In this document: positions 37,611-47,337 of the stretch, piece by piece
How positions within the stretch are numbered: the stretch's first letter is position 1
Layout: each line of letters begins with the position of its first letter
Source: Devosia sp. FKR38
Lineage (GTDB): Bacteria > Pseudomonadota > Alphaproteobacteria > Rhizobiales > Devosiaceae
Direction: 5' to 3'
DNA length: 64,000 nt
Assembly: GCF_005222805.1 (NCBI RefSeq)
Contig: NZ_STGC01000005.1
Coordinates: forward strand, 124,001-188,000
Made by a program: the position numbers and the translations under genes
Notes under the pieces: generated by a model
Seen by the model: the letters and a program-made list of their open reading frames with translations, nothing else
What the model was told of the DNA's origin: nothing
Database searches by the model: none

Positions 37611-38357
37611 ATGAACCAGATCGATCTTGCCGGGCAGGTGGCTGTCGTCACCGGCGGTGCCCAGGGCCTGGGCTTTGCCATTGCCCAGCGGCTTATCGCC
37701 AGTGGCGCCAAGGTGAGCCTGTGGGACACCAATGCCGCCGTCCTCGCCCAGGCAACCGCGGCACTTGGCGCCTCTGCCTCCAGCGTTGTGGTCGACATCA
37801 CCGACTATCCCGGCCTGGTCGGCGCCCAGATGGCGGTTGAACGCGCCATCGGCCCGATTGCTATCCTGGTCAATTCCGCAGGCATCGCCGGCACCAATGC
37901 CAGCCTGGAAGACTACGATCCCGACGAATGGCGGCGTGTCATCGAGGTCAATCTCAACGGCACTTTCTATGTCAACAAGGCCGTCGTTCCCGGCATGAAG
38001 GCCCGCAATTACGGGCGCATCGTCAATATTGCCTCCATCGCTGGCAAGGAGGGCAATCCCAATCTGTCGGCCTATTCGGCCGCCAAGGCTGGCGTCATCG
38101 GGCTCACCAAATCGCTGGGCAAGGAGCTCGCGCGCTTCGACATCGCTGTCAACGCCATCACCCCGGCCACGGCCAAGACGCGCATTCTCGAAACCCTGAC
38201 GCCCGAGTTCATCGACTATATGCTGGTGCGCATTCCCCGCGGCCGCTTCCTCGAGGTCGACGAGGCCGCCGCCATGGTGGCTTGGCTGGTCAGCAAGGAC
38301 AATAGTTTCACCACGGCTAGTGTATTCGATCTCTCTGGCGGCCGGGCAACGTACTGA
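37611..38357 (+). CDS. Short-chain dehydrogenase/reductase
   Basis: 248 residues from the ATG at 37611, with AGGAG 9 nt upstream. Cofactor motif TGGAQGLG near residue 14, NSAG near 85, catalytic Ser in IVNIASIAG, and the YSAAK catalytic pair near 153. Resembles FabG-like or sugar/hydroxyacid dehydrogenases; substrate unknown. Divergent from LysR, so it may belong to the same regulon. Confidence 0.92.
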   Translation: MNQIDLAGQVAVVTGGAQGLGFAIAQRLIASGAKVSLWDTNAAVLAQATAALGASASSVVVDITDYPGLVGAQMAVERAIGPIAILVNSAGIAGTNASLEDYDPDEWRRVIEVNLNGTFYVNKAVVPGMKARNYGRIVNIASIAGKEGNPNLSAYSAAKAGVIGLTKSLGKELARFDIAVNAITPATAKTRILETLTPEFIDYMLVRIPRGRFLEVDEAAAMVAWLVSKDNSFTTASVFDLSGGRATY

Positions 38358-38490
38358 CGATTTTGCCTGACCAATAAAATGCAATCCAATTGCTAACTGA
38401 TGCTTCAGGGTTCGGGCGCAAGGTCATCTGGATGCAAGGCGTGTTCTATCCAGCCGCCGCGCAGGATGTTGTGCTGTTCAGAGACCCAAA

Positions 38491-40365
38491 ATGGTCACCC
38501 ATAGTGCATTGTTGCTTCAGCTTCAGACTGAGGTGCTGGAAGCGGTGGCGCGCGGCGAACCGCTGAGCCTGATCGCCGACCTGCTCTGTCGCCGCACTGA
38601 AGCGATTGCGCCTGATGCGGTCTGCTCCATTCTGACCGTTGATGCGCAGGGTCTGCTCCACTCGCTGGCCGGGCCCAGCCTGCCGGCCGACTACACCAAT
38701 GCCATCGATGGCGTTCCCGTAGGCCCCAACGCCGGCTCCTGCGGCACGGCCGCCTGGCGCAAGGCGCCGGTCATGGTCACTGACATCGAACACGATGCGC
38801 TCTGGAGCGACTTCCGCGGGCTGGCGCTGCCGCTCGGCCTGCGCGCCTGCTGGTCCAGCCCCATTGTGGATCGTCAGGGCAGGGTGGTGGCCACCTTCGC
38901 CTTCTATTTCCGCACCTGCCGCGGTCCGGACGCCATGGAGCGCAAGATCGTCGATACCTGCGTGCACCTGTGCGCACTCGCCCTCAACCATGAGGAGGTG
39001 CGCCAGCGCAGTCACCGCCTCGCCTACTACGATGTGCTCACCGGCCTGCCCAATCGGGGCCATTTCGACCAGATGTTGGCCGAGCGCGTGGCGTCTGGCG
39101 CCCGTTTCGGCCTGCTGCTGATCGATATCGATCACCTCAAGGTCATCAATGACACCGTCGGCCATGGCATGGGCGACGTGCTGATCAGCACCATTGCCCG
39201 GCGCATCGCCAGTGCCGGTCCGGACATTGTTGCCTGCCGCCTGGGTGGCGACGAATTCGCCGTGCTGGTCGACAATTGCGACACGGGCGAGGTTCTGGGC
39301 GCCGCCGCGTCACGCATTCTCACCGCTGCGCGCGGGCTCATTGAGGAAGGTGGCCAGGCCATTGATCCCCATATCACCATCGGCGGCGCCGTCTTCGGCC
39401 CCGATGGTGCCGATGGCCCCGCCCTGCGCCAGAACGCCGATTTTGCCCTCTATCACGCCAAGGAAGTCCACCGCGGCGACTTCGTGCATTTCACGCCTGG
39501 CCTGCGCACCGGCATGCTCGAACGGGCCAGCATGGTCCGCAGCGTTGATCGGGCGCTCGCCGAGAACCGCATCCTGGCGCACTATCAGCCCGTCGTGCGG
39601 CTTGATACCGCCGAGATCGTGGGCCTTGAAGCGCTCGCGCGCATGCGCATGCCCGATGGACGCATTGCCAGTGCTGGCGAATTCCATGCCGCCCTGGCCG
39701 ATCCGCGCATTGCCTGGCAGCTGACCGGCCAGATGCTGACCCAGGTCGCCGGCGACATCCGCCATTGGCTCGACATGGGCATTCCCATCCAGCATGTCGG
39801 CATCAACGTCACCACCGGTGATTTCCAGCGCGGCGATCTCGAACAGCGCATTGTCTCGGCCTTTGAGCGCTTCAACGTGCCGCTCAAACATATTCTGCTT
39901 GAGGTCAACGAGGCCGTCTTCATGGGCGGCAGCGACCAGGCCGTGCCCCGCGCCGTCGGCGCCCTGCGCCAGCGCGGCATGCTGGTCGCGCTCGACGATT
40001 TCGGCACCGGCTTTGCCTCGCTCACCCATCTGCTGAGCTTTCCGGTCGATGTGATCAAGATCGACAAGTCCTTTGTGGACAATGTCGGCGCCGCCCGCGC
40101 CAGCGATGTCATCGTCGGCTCGATCATCGATATCGCCCAGAAGCTGAACATGCGCATTGTCGCCGAAGGCATCGAGACTGCCGAACAGGTCAAGGCCCTG
40201 CGCGATCTGGGCTGCATTCTCGGCCAGGGCTATCTGTTCTCCCGCCCTGGTTCAGTCGAGGAAGTGACGCAATTGCTCCAGCTGTTTGCGCAATATCGCT
40301 CGACCAGACCCGCTATGGCCCCGGCCGCGCCGCCCAAACTCAATCGGCGCCGGCGGTCGGCCTGA
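38491..40365 (+). CDS. GAF-GGDEF-EAL cyclic-di-GMP enzyme
   Basis: 624 residues. GAF sensor domain about 20-160 (PVGPNAGSCGTAAW), GGDEF domain about 175-335 with an intact GGDEF motif at 252-256, and EAL domain about 355-605 with EAL at 380-382 and DDFGTGFASL later. Both catalytic motifs are complete, so it could make or break cyclic-di-GMP. No membrane segment, so cytoplasmic. The inhibitory RxxD motif is not evident before GGDEF. Lies between two Tct systems. Confidence 0.94.
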   Translation: MVTHSALLLQLQTEVLEAVARGEPLSLIADLLCRRTEAIAPDAVCSILTVDAQGLLHSLAGPSLPADYTNAIDGVPVGPNAGSCGTAAWRKAPVMVTDIEHDALWSDFRGLALPLGLRACWSSPIVDRQGRVVATFAFYFRTCRGPDAMERKIVDTCVHLCALALNHEEVRQRSHRLAYYDVLTGLPNRGHFDQMLAERVASGARFGLLLIDIDHLKVINDTVGHGMGDVLISTIARRIASAGPDIVACRLGGDEFAVLVDNCDTGEVLGAAASRILTAARGLIEEGGQAIDPHITIGGAVFGPDGADGPALRQNADFALYHAKEVHRGDFVHFTPGLRTGMLERASMVRSVDRALAENRILAHYQPVVRLDTAEIVGLEALARMRMPDGRIASAGEFHAALADPRIAWQLTGQMLTQVAGDIRHWLDMGIPIQHVGINVTTGDFQRGDLEQRIVSAFERFNVPLKHILLEVNEAVFMGGSDQAVPRAVGALRQRGMLVALDDFGTGFASLTHLLSFPVDVIKIDKSFVDNVGAARASDVIVGSIIDIAQKLNMRIVAEGIETAEQVKALRDLGCILGQGYLFSRPGSVEEVTQLLQLFAQYRSTRPAMAPAAPPKLNRRRRSA

Positions 40366-40465
40366 TCGGGGACCTCGGCCCTCGTGACAGGACGGCGACA
40401 GGCTGGCCGGATTAGCCTGCTCCCATGAACGCATCAGACGTTCGCTGATTTCCATGGGAGGACTT

Positions 40466-41404
40466 ATGAACAAGCTGCTTGTTGCCGCGCTGCTCACCGG
40501 CGCGCTCGCTGTTCCGGCTTATGCCGCTGACTACACCATCATGGCCCCTGCCGCCCCCGGCGGCGGTTGGGACCAGACCGCCCGCACCATGCAGGAGGCC
40601 CTGCAGGCTGAGGCCATCTCCGCCAATGTGCAGGTGACCAATGTCCCCGGCGCCGGTGGCACGATTGGCCTGGCCCAGTTCGTCAACCAGTATGCCGGCA
40701 ATCCCGACGCCCTCATCGTGGGCGGCTACGTCATGGTCGGCGCCGTGCTGACCAATATGTCGCCCGTCTCGCTGGCTGACGTCACCCCCATCGCCCGCCT
40801 CACCGGCGAAGCCGATATCATCGTGGTGCCCGCTGCTTCCGAGCTCAAGACCATGGATGACCTGGTGGCCAAGCTCAAAGCGGACCCCGGCTCGGTGTCC
40901 TGGGCTGGTGGTTCGGCCGGCGGCGTCGACCATATCGCGGCCGGTCTGGTTGCCAAGGCCGTCGGCGTTGACCCCACCCTGATCAACTACATCGCCTATT
41001 CCGGCGGTGGCGAGGCCCTGGCGGCCGTGCTCGGTGGCCAGGTCACCGTGGGCATTTCCGGCGCCGGCGAATTCGCGGCCCAGATCGAATCGGGCGATCT
41101 GCGCGCCCTGGCTGTCACCGGTGACGAACCCCTGGGCGACATCCCTAACCTCAAGGCTGCCGGCGTCGATGTCGCCGTCACCAATTGGCGCATGGTCGCC
41201 GCTGCCCCCGGCATCACCGACGAGCAGAAGGCTGCCATCAACGCCGACATCGAAAAGATGGTCACCTCGGCCAGCTGGAAGACTGCGCTCGAAACCAAGG
41301 GCTGGGCCGACATGTACATGGCCGGCGCCGATTTCGACGCTCAGCTTGCCAAGGACATCGAGGCCACTTCGGCCATCCTGAAAGACGTCGGCCTGGTGCA
41401 ATGA
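40466..41404 (+). CDS. Tripartite tricarboxylate transporter substrate-binding protein (TctC), system 2
   Basis: 312 residues from the ATG at 40466, with GGGAGG 4 nt upstream. Signal peptide MNKLLVAALLTGALAVPAYA, then YTIMAPAAPGGGWDQTARTM, the carboxylate-binding loop (Gly-rich, Trp-Asp). It differs from system 1, which has AAGGGTDAIAR there, so a different ligand is likely. Overlaps TctB by 4 nt. Confidence 0.95.
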   Translation: MNKLLVAALLTGALAVPAYAADYTIMAPAAPGGGWDQTARTMQEALQAEAISANVQVTNVPGAGGTIGLAQFVNQYAGNPDALIVGGYVMVGAVLTNMSPVSLADVTPIARLTGEADIIVVPAASELKTMDDLVAKLKADPGSVSWAGGSAGGVDHIAAGLVAKAVGVDPTLINYIAYSGGGEALAAVLGGQVTVGISGAGEFAAQIESGDLRALAVTGDEPLGDIPNLKAAGVDVAVTNWRMVAAAPGITDEQKAAINADIEKMVTSASWKTALETKGWADMYMAGADFDAQLAKDIEATSAILKDVGLVQ

Positions 41405-41886
41405 CCACCGGCGGACCCAATCTCGCGCGCCGCCCCGATGGGGCGGCGCTTGTCATCGCGCTGATCCTGGCGGTCATCGCCGGCGTCATCATCTGGCAGA
41501 CCAGCCTGATGCGCGTGCCGCCTGTGCAGCAGCGCGTTGGCCCGACGGTGTTTCCTTATGTGATCGCCGCTGGCCTGCTGCTGCTGGCGTTTGGCACTGT
41601 GGTGTCCGCCCTGCGCGGCGCTTTCCCCGAGCGTGAAAAGGGCGACATCGCCCCCATGCTCTGGATCGTGGGCGGCCTGCTCGCCCAGATCATGCTGTTG
41701 TCCACGGCCGGCTTTGCCATTGCCACGGGCCTGTTGTTTGCCTTCACCGCCAAGGGATTTGGTCGCGGCCCGCTGTGGCTGACCATTCCCATCGGCATCG
41801 CCTTCTCGCTGCTGGTCTGGTTCATCTTTGCGCGCGGCCTGCAATTGTCGCTGCCCGCCGGACCGCTCGAGCGGCTGCTGCCGTGA
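41401..41886 (+). CDS. Tripartite tricarboxylate transporter small membrane subunit (TctB), system 2
   Basis: 161 residues from the ATG at 41401, overlapping the TctC stop as ATGA; the open frame upstream belongs to a different reading of tctC. Helices near 16-36, 50-70, 82-108 and 122-145. Assigned by topology, position and size. 15 nt before tctA. Confidence 0.92.
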   Translation: MTTGGPNLARRPDGAALVIALILAVIAGVIIWQTSLMRVPPVQQRVGPTVFPYVIAAGLLLLAFGTVVSALRGAFPEREKGDIAPMLWIVGGLLAQIMLLSTAGFAIATGLLFAFTAKGFGRGPLWLTIPIGIAFSLLVWFIFARGLQLSLPAGPLERLLP

Positions 41887-41901
41887 TGGGAGCCCTTTGA
41901 G

Positions 41902-43449
41902 ATGGATACCTTTGCACTGCTGTCCCAGGGTCTGATCGCGGCCCTGCAGTGGCAGAACCTGATCTATGCCTTCATCGGTGTGACCCTGGGCACTGCCGTC
42001 GGCGTGCTGCCCGGCATCGGCCCGGCGCTCACCGTCGCGCTGTTGCTGCCGGTCACCTACAAGCTCGACCCGGCCGGCTCGCTCATCATGTTCGCCGGCA
42101 TCTATTATGGCGGCATGTATGGTGGCTCCACCACCTCCATCCTGCTCAATACCCCCGGCGAAAGCGCCTCGATCGTCACCGCGCTCGAGGGCAACAAGAT
42201 GGCCCGCAAGGGCAGGGGCGGTCCGGCTCTCGCCACCGCCGCCATCGGCTCCTTCGTCGCCGGCCTGATCGCCACGCTGGCCCTCGCCTTCATCGCGCCT
42301 TTCGTGGTCAAGATCGCGCTGATGTTCGGTCCGGCCGACTACTTCGCCCTGATGGTGCTCGCCTTCGTCACGGTCTCGGCCGCCTTTGGCGACAGTGCAT
42401 TGCGCGGCGTCACCGCGCTGTTCATTGGCCTGGGCCTGGGGCTGATCGGCATTGACCTGCAGAGCGGTCAGGCGCGCCTGGCCTTCGGCATTCCCGACCT
42501 GCTCGACGGCATCGAGGTCACCACCCTGGCCGTGGCGCTGTTTGCCATCGGCGAGACGCTGATGATCGCAAGCACTTCCGGCAGCGTCAAGGACGAGGTC
42601 ATGGCCATCAAGGGCTCGGTCTGGATGACGCTCGAAGACTGGAAACGCTCCTGGGCGCCCTGGCTGCGCGGCACCGCCATCGGCTTCCCCATTGGCGCCA
42701 TGCCCGCCGGCGGCGCCGAGATCGGCACCTTCTTCTCCTATGCTGCCGAGCGGCAGCTGACCAAGCATCCCGAGGAGTTCGGGGAGGGCGCTATCGAGGG
42801 TGTCGCCGGGCCCGAAGCGGCCAACAATGCCTCCGCTGCCGGCACGCTCGTGCCACTGCTGACGCTGGGCCTGCCCACCTCGGCCACCGCGGCCATCATG
42901 CTGGCCGGTTTCCAGCAGTTCGGCCTGCAGCCCGGTCCGCTGCTGTTCACCAACAACGCCTCGCTGGTCTGGGCGCTGATCGCGAGCCTCCTCGTCGCCA
43001 ACTTCATGCTGGTGGTGCTCAACCTGCCGCTGATCGGGCTCTGGGTGCGGCTGCTCAACATCCCCAAGCCCTGGCTCTATGGCGGCATTCTGGTGTTTGC
43101 CACCCTGGGCACGCTGGGCGCCAATGGCGCCATGTCGGGCCATCTGGGGCCGATCAGCTTCTCGTTCGAGCTGATGATGCTGCTGGCCTTCGGCGTGCTG
43201 GGCTATCTGCTGCGCCGCTTCGGCTATCCCATCGCGCCAGTGGTCATCGGCCTGATCCTGGGGCCCATGGCCGAACAGCAGCTGCGCCGGGCGCTCTCGA
43301 TCAGCCAGGGTGATTTCACTGCGCTGGTGCATTCGCCCATCGCCATCGGCCTCTATGTCGTGGCGGCGCTGGCCGTGCTCTTCCCGTTCTGGCTGCGCAT
43401 GCGCGGCAAGGGCCAGGTACTCTCCCAGATGGCGGCCGACGAAGACTAG
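41902..43449 (+). CDS. Tripartite tricarboxylate transporter large membrane subunit (TctA), system 2
   Basis: 515 residues. [21 protein letters not shown] near 30 and [21 protein letters not shown] near 71 are the TctA signatures, with the second-half repeat [26 protein letters not shown] is 9 nt before the ATG. It is followed by a good terminator. Convergent with the response regulator/sensor kinase unit. Confidence 0.96.
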   Translation: MDTFALLSQGLIAALQWQNLIYAFIGVTLGTAVGVLPGIGPALTVALLLPVTYKLDPAGSLIMFAGIYYGGMYGGSTTSILLNTPGESASIVTALEGNKMARKGRGGPALATAAIGSFVAGLIATLALAFIAPFVVKIALMFGPADYFALMVLAFVTVSAAFGDSALRGVTALFIGLGLGLIGIDLQSGQARLAFGIPDLLDGIEVTTLAVALFAIGETLMIASTSGSVKDEVMAIKGSVWMTLEDWKRSWAPWLRGTAIGFPIGAMPAGGAEIGTFFSYAAERQLTKHPEEFGEGAIEGVAGPEAANNASAAGTLVPLLTLGLPTSATAAIMLAGFQQFGLQPGPLLFTNNASLVWALIASLLVANFMLVVLNLPLIGLWVRLLNIPKPWLYGGILVFATLGTLGANGAMSGHLGPISFSFELMMLLAFGVLGYLLRRFGYPIAPVVIGLILGPMAEQQLRRALSISQGDFTALVHSPIAIGLYVVAALAVLFPFWLRMRGKGQVLSQMAADED

Positions 43450-43471
43450 CCGCCACGTTCATGCCAAAACA

Positions 43472-43507
43472 AAAGCCCGGATGCCAATCAAGGCACCCGG
43501 GCTTTTT
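43472..43507 (+). terminator. Rho-independent terminator after tctA system 2
   Basis: AAAGCCCGG pairs with CCGGGCTTTTT, with an inner TGCC/GGCA pair, then five T. On the minus strand the A-run gives a T-tract too, so it may serve both directions. Confidence 0.88.
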
Positions 43508-43574
43508 CACGTCAATCGACGCAAGCGCGCAGCGTACAGGGAGGAAAACGCCGCAGCAGCTCGGCTAGCAGAGG

Positions 43575-43745
43575 CTAGTTCTTGCCGATCGAACGGAAAG
43601 CGTCGACGTCGATGCCCAGAGACTTCAGATGCTTGGCCTTCGGCGAACGCCCGCCCTCGACGGCATGGGAGACAGCAGCAGCGCTGCCGAACACTTCCAC
43701 GAACGTGCCAAGGGTTGCAAAGAAAGACTTGCGGGGGGTGCTCAT
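43575..43745 (-). CDS. Small hypothetical protein (56 aa)
   Basis: Reads MSTPRKSFFATLGTFVEVFG, then a Ala-rich and Lys-rich helix and the end DAFRSIGKN. GAGGA is 8 nt before the ATG, and the stop is TAG. The pattern Ala-Ala-Ala-Val-x-x-Ala followed by a C-terminal Leu-Gly-Ile-Asp motif recalls the small proteins of Hyphomicrobiales that carry short DUF1127-like helices. It is not recognised further. It lies between the Tct terminator and the kinase gene. Confidence 0.7.
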   Translation of the reverse strand: MSTPRKSFFATLGTFVEVFGSAAAVSHAVEGGRSPKAKHLKSLGIDVDAFRSIGKN

Positions 43746-43970
43746 TGTCCAGGTCCTCTAAAGCTCCGGCCGGATTGCCGAACCGCTTTCATGACACAAC
43801 AGATGGGCCTCCCCTCCGGTTTCTACTAGGGGGCAGAAAACAGGCCAGCCATGCGCTTGCTGCATGTTCTGTCGCTAGGCTGGCACCAAACGTCGAAAAA
43901 ATGCGGACATGATCAGACTTTGGTCCTATTCATGCTGCTGGCGCATGGCTGACGCGCAGGTTCTGACCGG

Positions 43971-46436
43971 TCAGGGCTTGGGCGAAACGATCTCGCCCCA
44001 GCTGTCGAGGAAGCGCTTGCGCCGCTGCTGGTCCAGCGACACCATCAGCGATGGTCCCAGCCCGATGGGCTGCATCACCCCGCGGCCCATGGCGGCGATG
44101 GCCTCGCTGGTCCAGGCGCCACTGGCGCCGTGCATCACCGCGCCCAGCGCTGTGGGGCCAGCCGCAATGGCCTGACCGGCCGGCGACAGGGCAAAATCGA
44201 CAAAGGCCTTGCCCAGTTCGGGCACCGGCGCGTCGCGCGGGATCAGCATGGCGCGCGTCAGCACCAGCACATAGTCATCGGGCACCACGATTTCGATATT
44301 GGCGCCACCCGCCTTGCGCCCGAAGGCATAGGACCCCAGCACATTGTAGCCCAGCGCCAGCGAACCGTCGGCAACGCCATTCAGGATCGCCGGACTGGAG
44401 CCCGAGAACCGCGCATTGACCCGGCCGAACGCCGCAGCGAGCCGCCAGAAGTTGCTCGAAATCAACTGGTCCTGCGCCGCCAGCAGATAGCCCACCCCGC
44501 TCAGGGCAATATCATAGGTGGCGATCTTGCCGCGGAAGCGGTCGGTCTGCGTCTCCAGCATTTCGGCCAGCGTGAGATGCGTGCGCGGCACTTCCGCAGC
44601 GCCGATCAGATCGGGATTATAGATGATCACCGCTGGCTCGAAGGTGAAGCCGAACACCTCATTGCGCCAATGGGCCCAGTCCGGCAAGCCGCTCAGCCAC
44701 GGCGAGTCATAGGCAATGGCATGGCCATCATTGGCCAGCTTGATCATCAAATCCGCGGCCGAGCTGATCAGCAGATCCGGCTTGGGACTCATGTCGCCGG
44801 CCAGATAGCGCTCGAAGAGGGGCAGGGAGTCGGTCTCCTCATAGACCACGCTCACATCGGGCCGTTGCGTCTGGAAGGCGCTGATGAACTGGGCAAACAG
44901 CGGCGTGTCGGTCACCCCAACAATCGTCAGCACGGTGTCCGTGCTGCCATCCGGCGCCGGATAGCGCGTCGCGGTCGCTTCCGCCGGCTGGGCTTGGGCC
45001 AGCATCAGGCAGATCAGCACGGCCGAGAATGTGCCCAGGGCCTTTCGCAACTGCTCCATGCGCGGCGTGCGGCCCACGGTGGGCAGGTCGATTTCCACCA
45101 CCAGCCCACCCTCGGCCCGATCCAGCAGCCGCAGGGCGCCGCGATGGGCTTCTACCACGCGCTTGACGATGGAGAGCCCTAGGCCCGAGCCGGCTTTGGC
45201 GCCGCTGGCCGTGCCCCGCTTGAACCGCTCCAGCACCTGGCTCTTCTCCCCTTCGGCAATGCCGGGGCCACGGTCGCGCACCACAAAGGTCATCACGCCC
45301 TCGACCAGGCGACCATCGATTTCCACCGGCCCCTCAGAATAGACCAGCGCATTGTCCACCACATTGCGCACCATCTCGCGCAGCGCCACCCGGTCGCCGC
45401 GAATGGCCGCCGCTGCTGCCACTTCGGGCAAGCTCACCACCAGCCGCCCCGCCTGGTCGGGGTCGAGCCGCTGGCGCACGTCGTCGACCACCGAGCCAAA
45501 GGCCGTGGTGTCGCTGTCCTGGTTCTCCAGCCGATGCGAGATCGTCGCTTCCATCAGCAATTGGCTCACCAACTGGCTGGCCTGCACCGCGCCCTGGTGA
45601 ATGCGCCCCACCCGGCGACGCAGCGCCTCGGGATCCTGCTCGTCCATGGCCACTTCCGCCTGGGCCCGCAGGGACGCCAGCGGCGTGCGCACCTCATGGG
45701 CCGCCTCGGCCACCAGGCCGGTCACCCGCTCCATGGCGCTGCCCAGCCGCGCCATGAAGGCATTGAGCCCGCTCACCAACTGGCGCACCTCCACCGGCAC
45801 CGGCAGGTCCACCGGCGACAGATCGTCCGGCGCCCGCCCGCGCAATTCCTGCTCGAGCTGGTAGAGCGGAGCAAACATGCGCCCGATGCCGAACCACACC
45901 AGCCCGATGGCCAGAAGCGTCAGCGCCACCACCGGCACAATGGCATTGGAGAGGATTTCCCCCGCCAGCGCCTCACGCTCATTCTGCGTTTCGGCCACAT
46001 GGATGGTCACCCAGGTGGCATCGCCCCCCGATGAGGTCAGCCGCCCGACGCTGGCCACCCGCACCAGCTCACCGCGATAGAGCGCATCGGCAAACACCGG
46101 TCCGGCCGAGGTCAGCTCGGGCAGATCGGCCGAAAGGTCTTCATAGCCGGTCACCGCCCGTCCGCCCGGCGTTTCCACGGCATAAAACACCCGGTCGCGC
46201 CCGGAGAACATGCCGAACGAGGCAAAGGGCAGCTCGACAATCACATTGCCGTCTTCCACCTGCACCGCACCGGCAATGGTTAGCGCCGATGCCGCCAACA
46301 GCCGGTCAAAGGCCCGATCGGCGGCGCGCTCGGCATAGTCGCGGATAAAGATGATCAGCACCACCGCCGCTGCCAGCAGCAGCGCCAGCGCCAGCGCCAG
46401 GATGCGCCGCCGGATGGAAAAGGATCTAGCCGCCAT
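43971..46436 (-). CDS. Sensor histidine kinase fused to a periplasmic binding protein
   Basis: 821 residues. Helices at about 11-31 and 163-184 enclose a periplasmic loop (TctE-like). Then come a HAMP-like region, His247 in AEAAHEVRTPLASL, the N-box RNVVDNAL, and ATP loops RDRGPGI and GSGLGLSIV. At residue 460 a second signal-anchor-like sequence starts (MEQLRKALGTFSAVLICLML), and the rest, about 490-821, is an iron/carboxylate ABC-type binding protein (TPLFAQFISAFQ, VVYEETDSLPLFERYL). This would place the binding domain in the periplasm. No stop separates the halves, and no clear ribosome site precedes Met460. Confidence 0.9.
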   Translation of the reverse strand: MAARSFSIRRRILALALALLLAAAVVLIIFIRDYAERAADRAFDRLLAASALTIAGAVQVEDGNVIVELPFASFGMFSGRDRVFYAVETPGGRAVTGYEDLSADLPELTSAGPVFADALYRGELVRVASVGRLTSSGGDATWVTIHVAETQNEREALAGEILSNAIVPVVALTLLAIGLVWFGIGRMFAPLYQLEQELRGRAPDDLSPVDLPVPVEVRQLVSGLNAFMARLGSAMERVTGLVAEAAHEVRTPLASLRAQAEVAMDEQDPEALRRRVGRIHQGAVQASQLVSQLLMEATISHRLENQDSDTTAFGSVVDDVRQRLDPDQAGRLVVSLPEVAAAAAIRGDRVALREMVRNVVDNALVYSEGPVEIDGRLVEGVMTFVVRDRGPGIAEGEKSQVLERFKRGTASGAKAGSGLGLSIVKRVVEAHRGALRLLDRAEGGLVVEIDLPTVGRTPRMEQLRKALGTFSAVLICLMLAQAQPAEATATRYPAPDGSTDTVLTIVGVTDTPLFAQFISAFQTQRPDVSVVYEETDSLPLFERYLAGDMSPKPDLLISSAADLMIKLANDGHAIAYDSPWLSGLPDWAHWRNEVFGFTFEPAVIIYNPDLIGAAEVPRTHLTLAEMLETQTDRFRGKIATYDIALSGVGYLLAAQDQLISSNFWRLAAAFGRVNARFSGSSPAILNGVADGSLALGYNVLGSYAFGRKAGGANIEIVVPDDYVLVLTRAMLIPRDAPVPELGKAFVDFALSPAGQAIAAGPTALGAVMHGASGAWTSEAIAAMGRGVMQPIGLGPSLMVSLDQQRRKRFLDSWGEIVSPKP

Positions 46437-46447
46437 GCCCAGATGCC

Positions 46448-47119
46448 CTAGCCATTGGGCACCCGCACCACATAGCCCACGCCGCGCACCGTGCCGATTT
46501 CGATATTGGCCGGTTCCAGCTTCTTGCGCAGCCGCGAGATATGCAGCTCCAGCGCATTGACCGACACCGCCTCGTCGAAATTGAACAGCTGGTTCATCAG
46601 CCGCTCCTTGGGCACCACCTTGCCGGCGTGGGTGACCAGGATTTCCAGCAGGCGGAATTCGCGCCGCCCCAGCTCCAGCGAGCGCCCGCCGACACTGGCA
46701 TTGAGCCCCGCCAGGTCCATCTCGAGATTGCCCGCGGTCAAAGTGCTGCTGGTCTGCCCGCCGGTGCGGCGGATCAGGGCGCGCAGCCGGGCTTCCAGCT
46801 CGCGCAGGTCGAACGGCTTGACCAGATAGTCATCCGCGCCAAGGTCGAGGAGGCTCACCTTGTCGTCGATTTCCGAGCGGGCGGTGATGACCAGGATCGG
46901 GGCGGTGAACTTGCGGCGCCGCAGATCGGCGATTAGCGCGATGCCGTCCCGATTGGGCAGCATCAGGTCCAGCGCCACCGCGTCAAAATCATCGCCCAGT
47001 GCGGCCGAAACCACATCATTGCCATCGCGCACCCATTCCACCGAATGGCCGGCGCTGCGCAGGCGTTTCTCAATCGCCTCGCCCAGGTCCTCATTGTCTT
47101 CGACCAGTAATATGCGCAT
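46448..47119 (-). CDS. OmpR-family response regulator (TctD-like)
   Basis: 223 residues. Receiver with phosphoacceptor Asp51 (ALDLMLPNRDG), acidic Glu7-Asp8, conserved Thr in ITARSE and the later Lys in VKPFDL. Winged-helix C-terminus (about 130-220). Gap of 11 nt to the kinase gene, so one operon. By analogy with TctD/TctE it probably controls the convergent Tct system 2. Confidence 0.95.
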   Translation of the reverse strand: MRILLVEDNEDLGEAIEKRLRSAGHSVEWVRDGNDVVSAALGDDFDAVALDLMLPNRDGIALIADLRRRKFTAPILVITARSEIDDKVSLLDLGADDYLVKPFDLRELEARLRALIRRTGGQTSSTLTAGNLEMDLAGLNASVGGRSLELGRREFRLLEILVTHAGKVVPKERLMNQLFNFDEAVSVNALELHISRLRKKLEPANIEIGTVRGVGYVVRVPNG

Positions 47120-47169
47120 GGCAGCCGGCTTCTCCCCGGCTGCACATTAGGGGCTGAAGCGCGTCCTGT

Positions 47170-47337
47170 CTAAAGGAGACTGGTCATCACCGTGGCGGCC
47201 ACGGCCACGATGCAGAAGCCGGTCACGCCCGCCGCCATCAGCATCACCTGGATATGGTGCATCTGGCCGGCACGGCTGGCGCGGGCCCGGGCGATTTCAT
47301 AGGTCTCACCGACTTTGTCGGTCACAAGCTGCGGCAT
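47170..47337 (-). CDS. Small single-TM protein (55 aa)
   Basis: Reads MPQLVTDKVGETYEIARARA, then a single hydrophobic helix (MLMAAGVTGFCIVAVAATVM) and a short tail. AGGGGA is 9 nt before the ATG. The small N-terminal domain would face the cytoplasm. Function unknown. It lies 50 nt upstream of the response regulator, on the same strand, and may be co-transcribed. Confidence 0.6.
   Translation of the reverse strand: MPQLVTDKVGETYEIARARASRAGQMHHIQVMLMAAGVTGFCIVAVAATVMTSLL

Noticed and set aside
41341..43332. 663-codon minus-strand open frame opposite tctA system 2
   Set aside because: Same cause; composition is Gln/His/Gly-rich with no motif, while the plus strand is a clear TctA.
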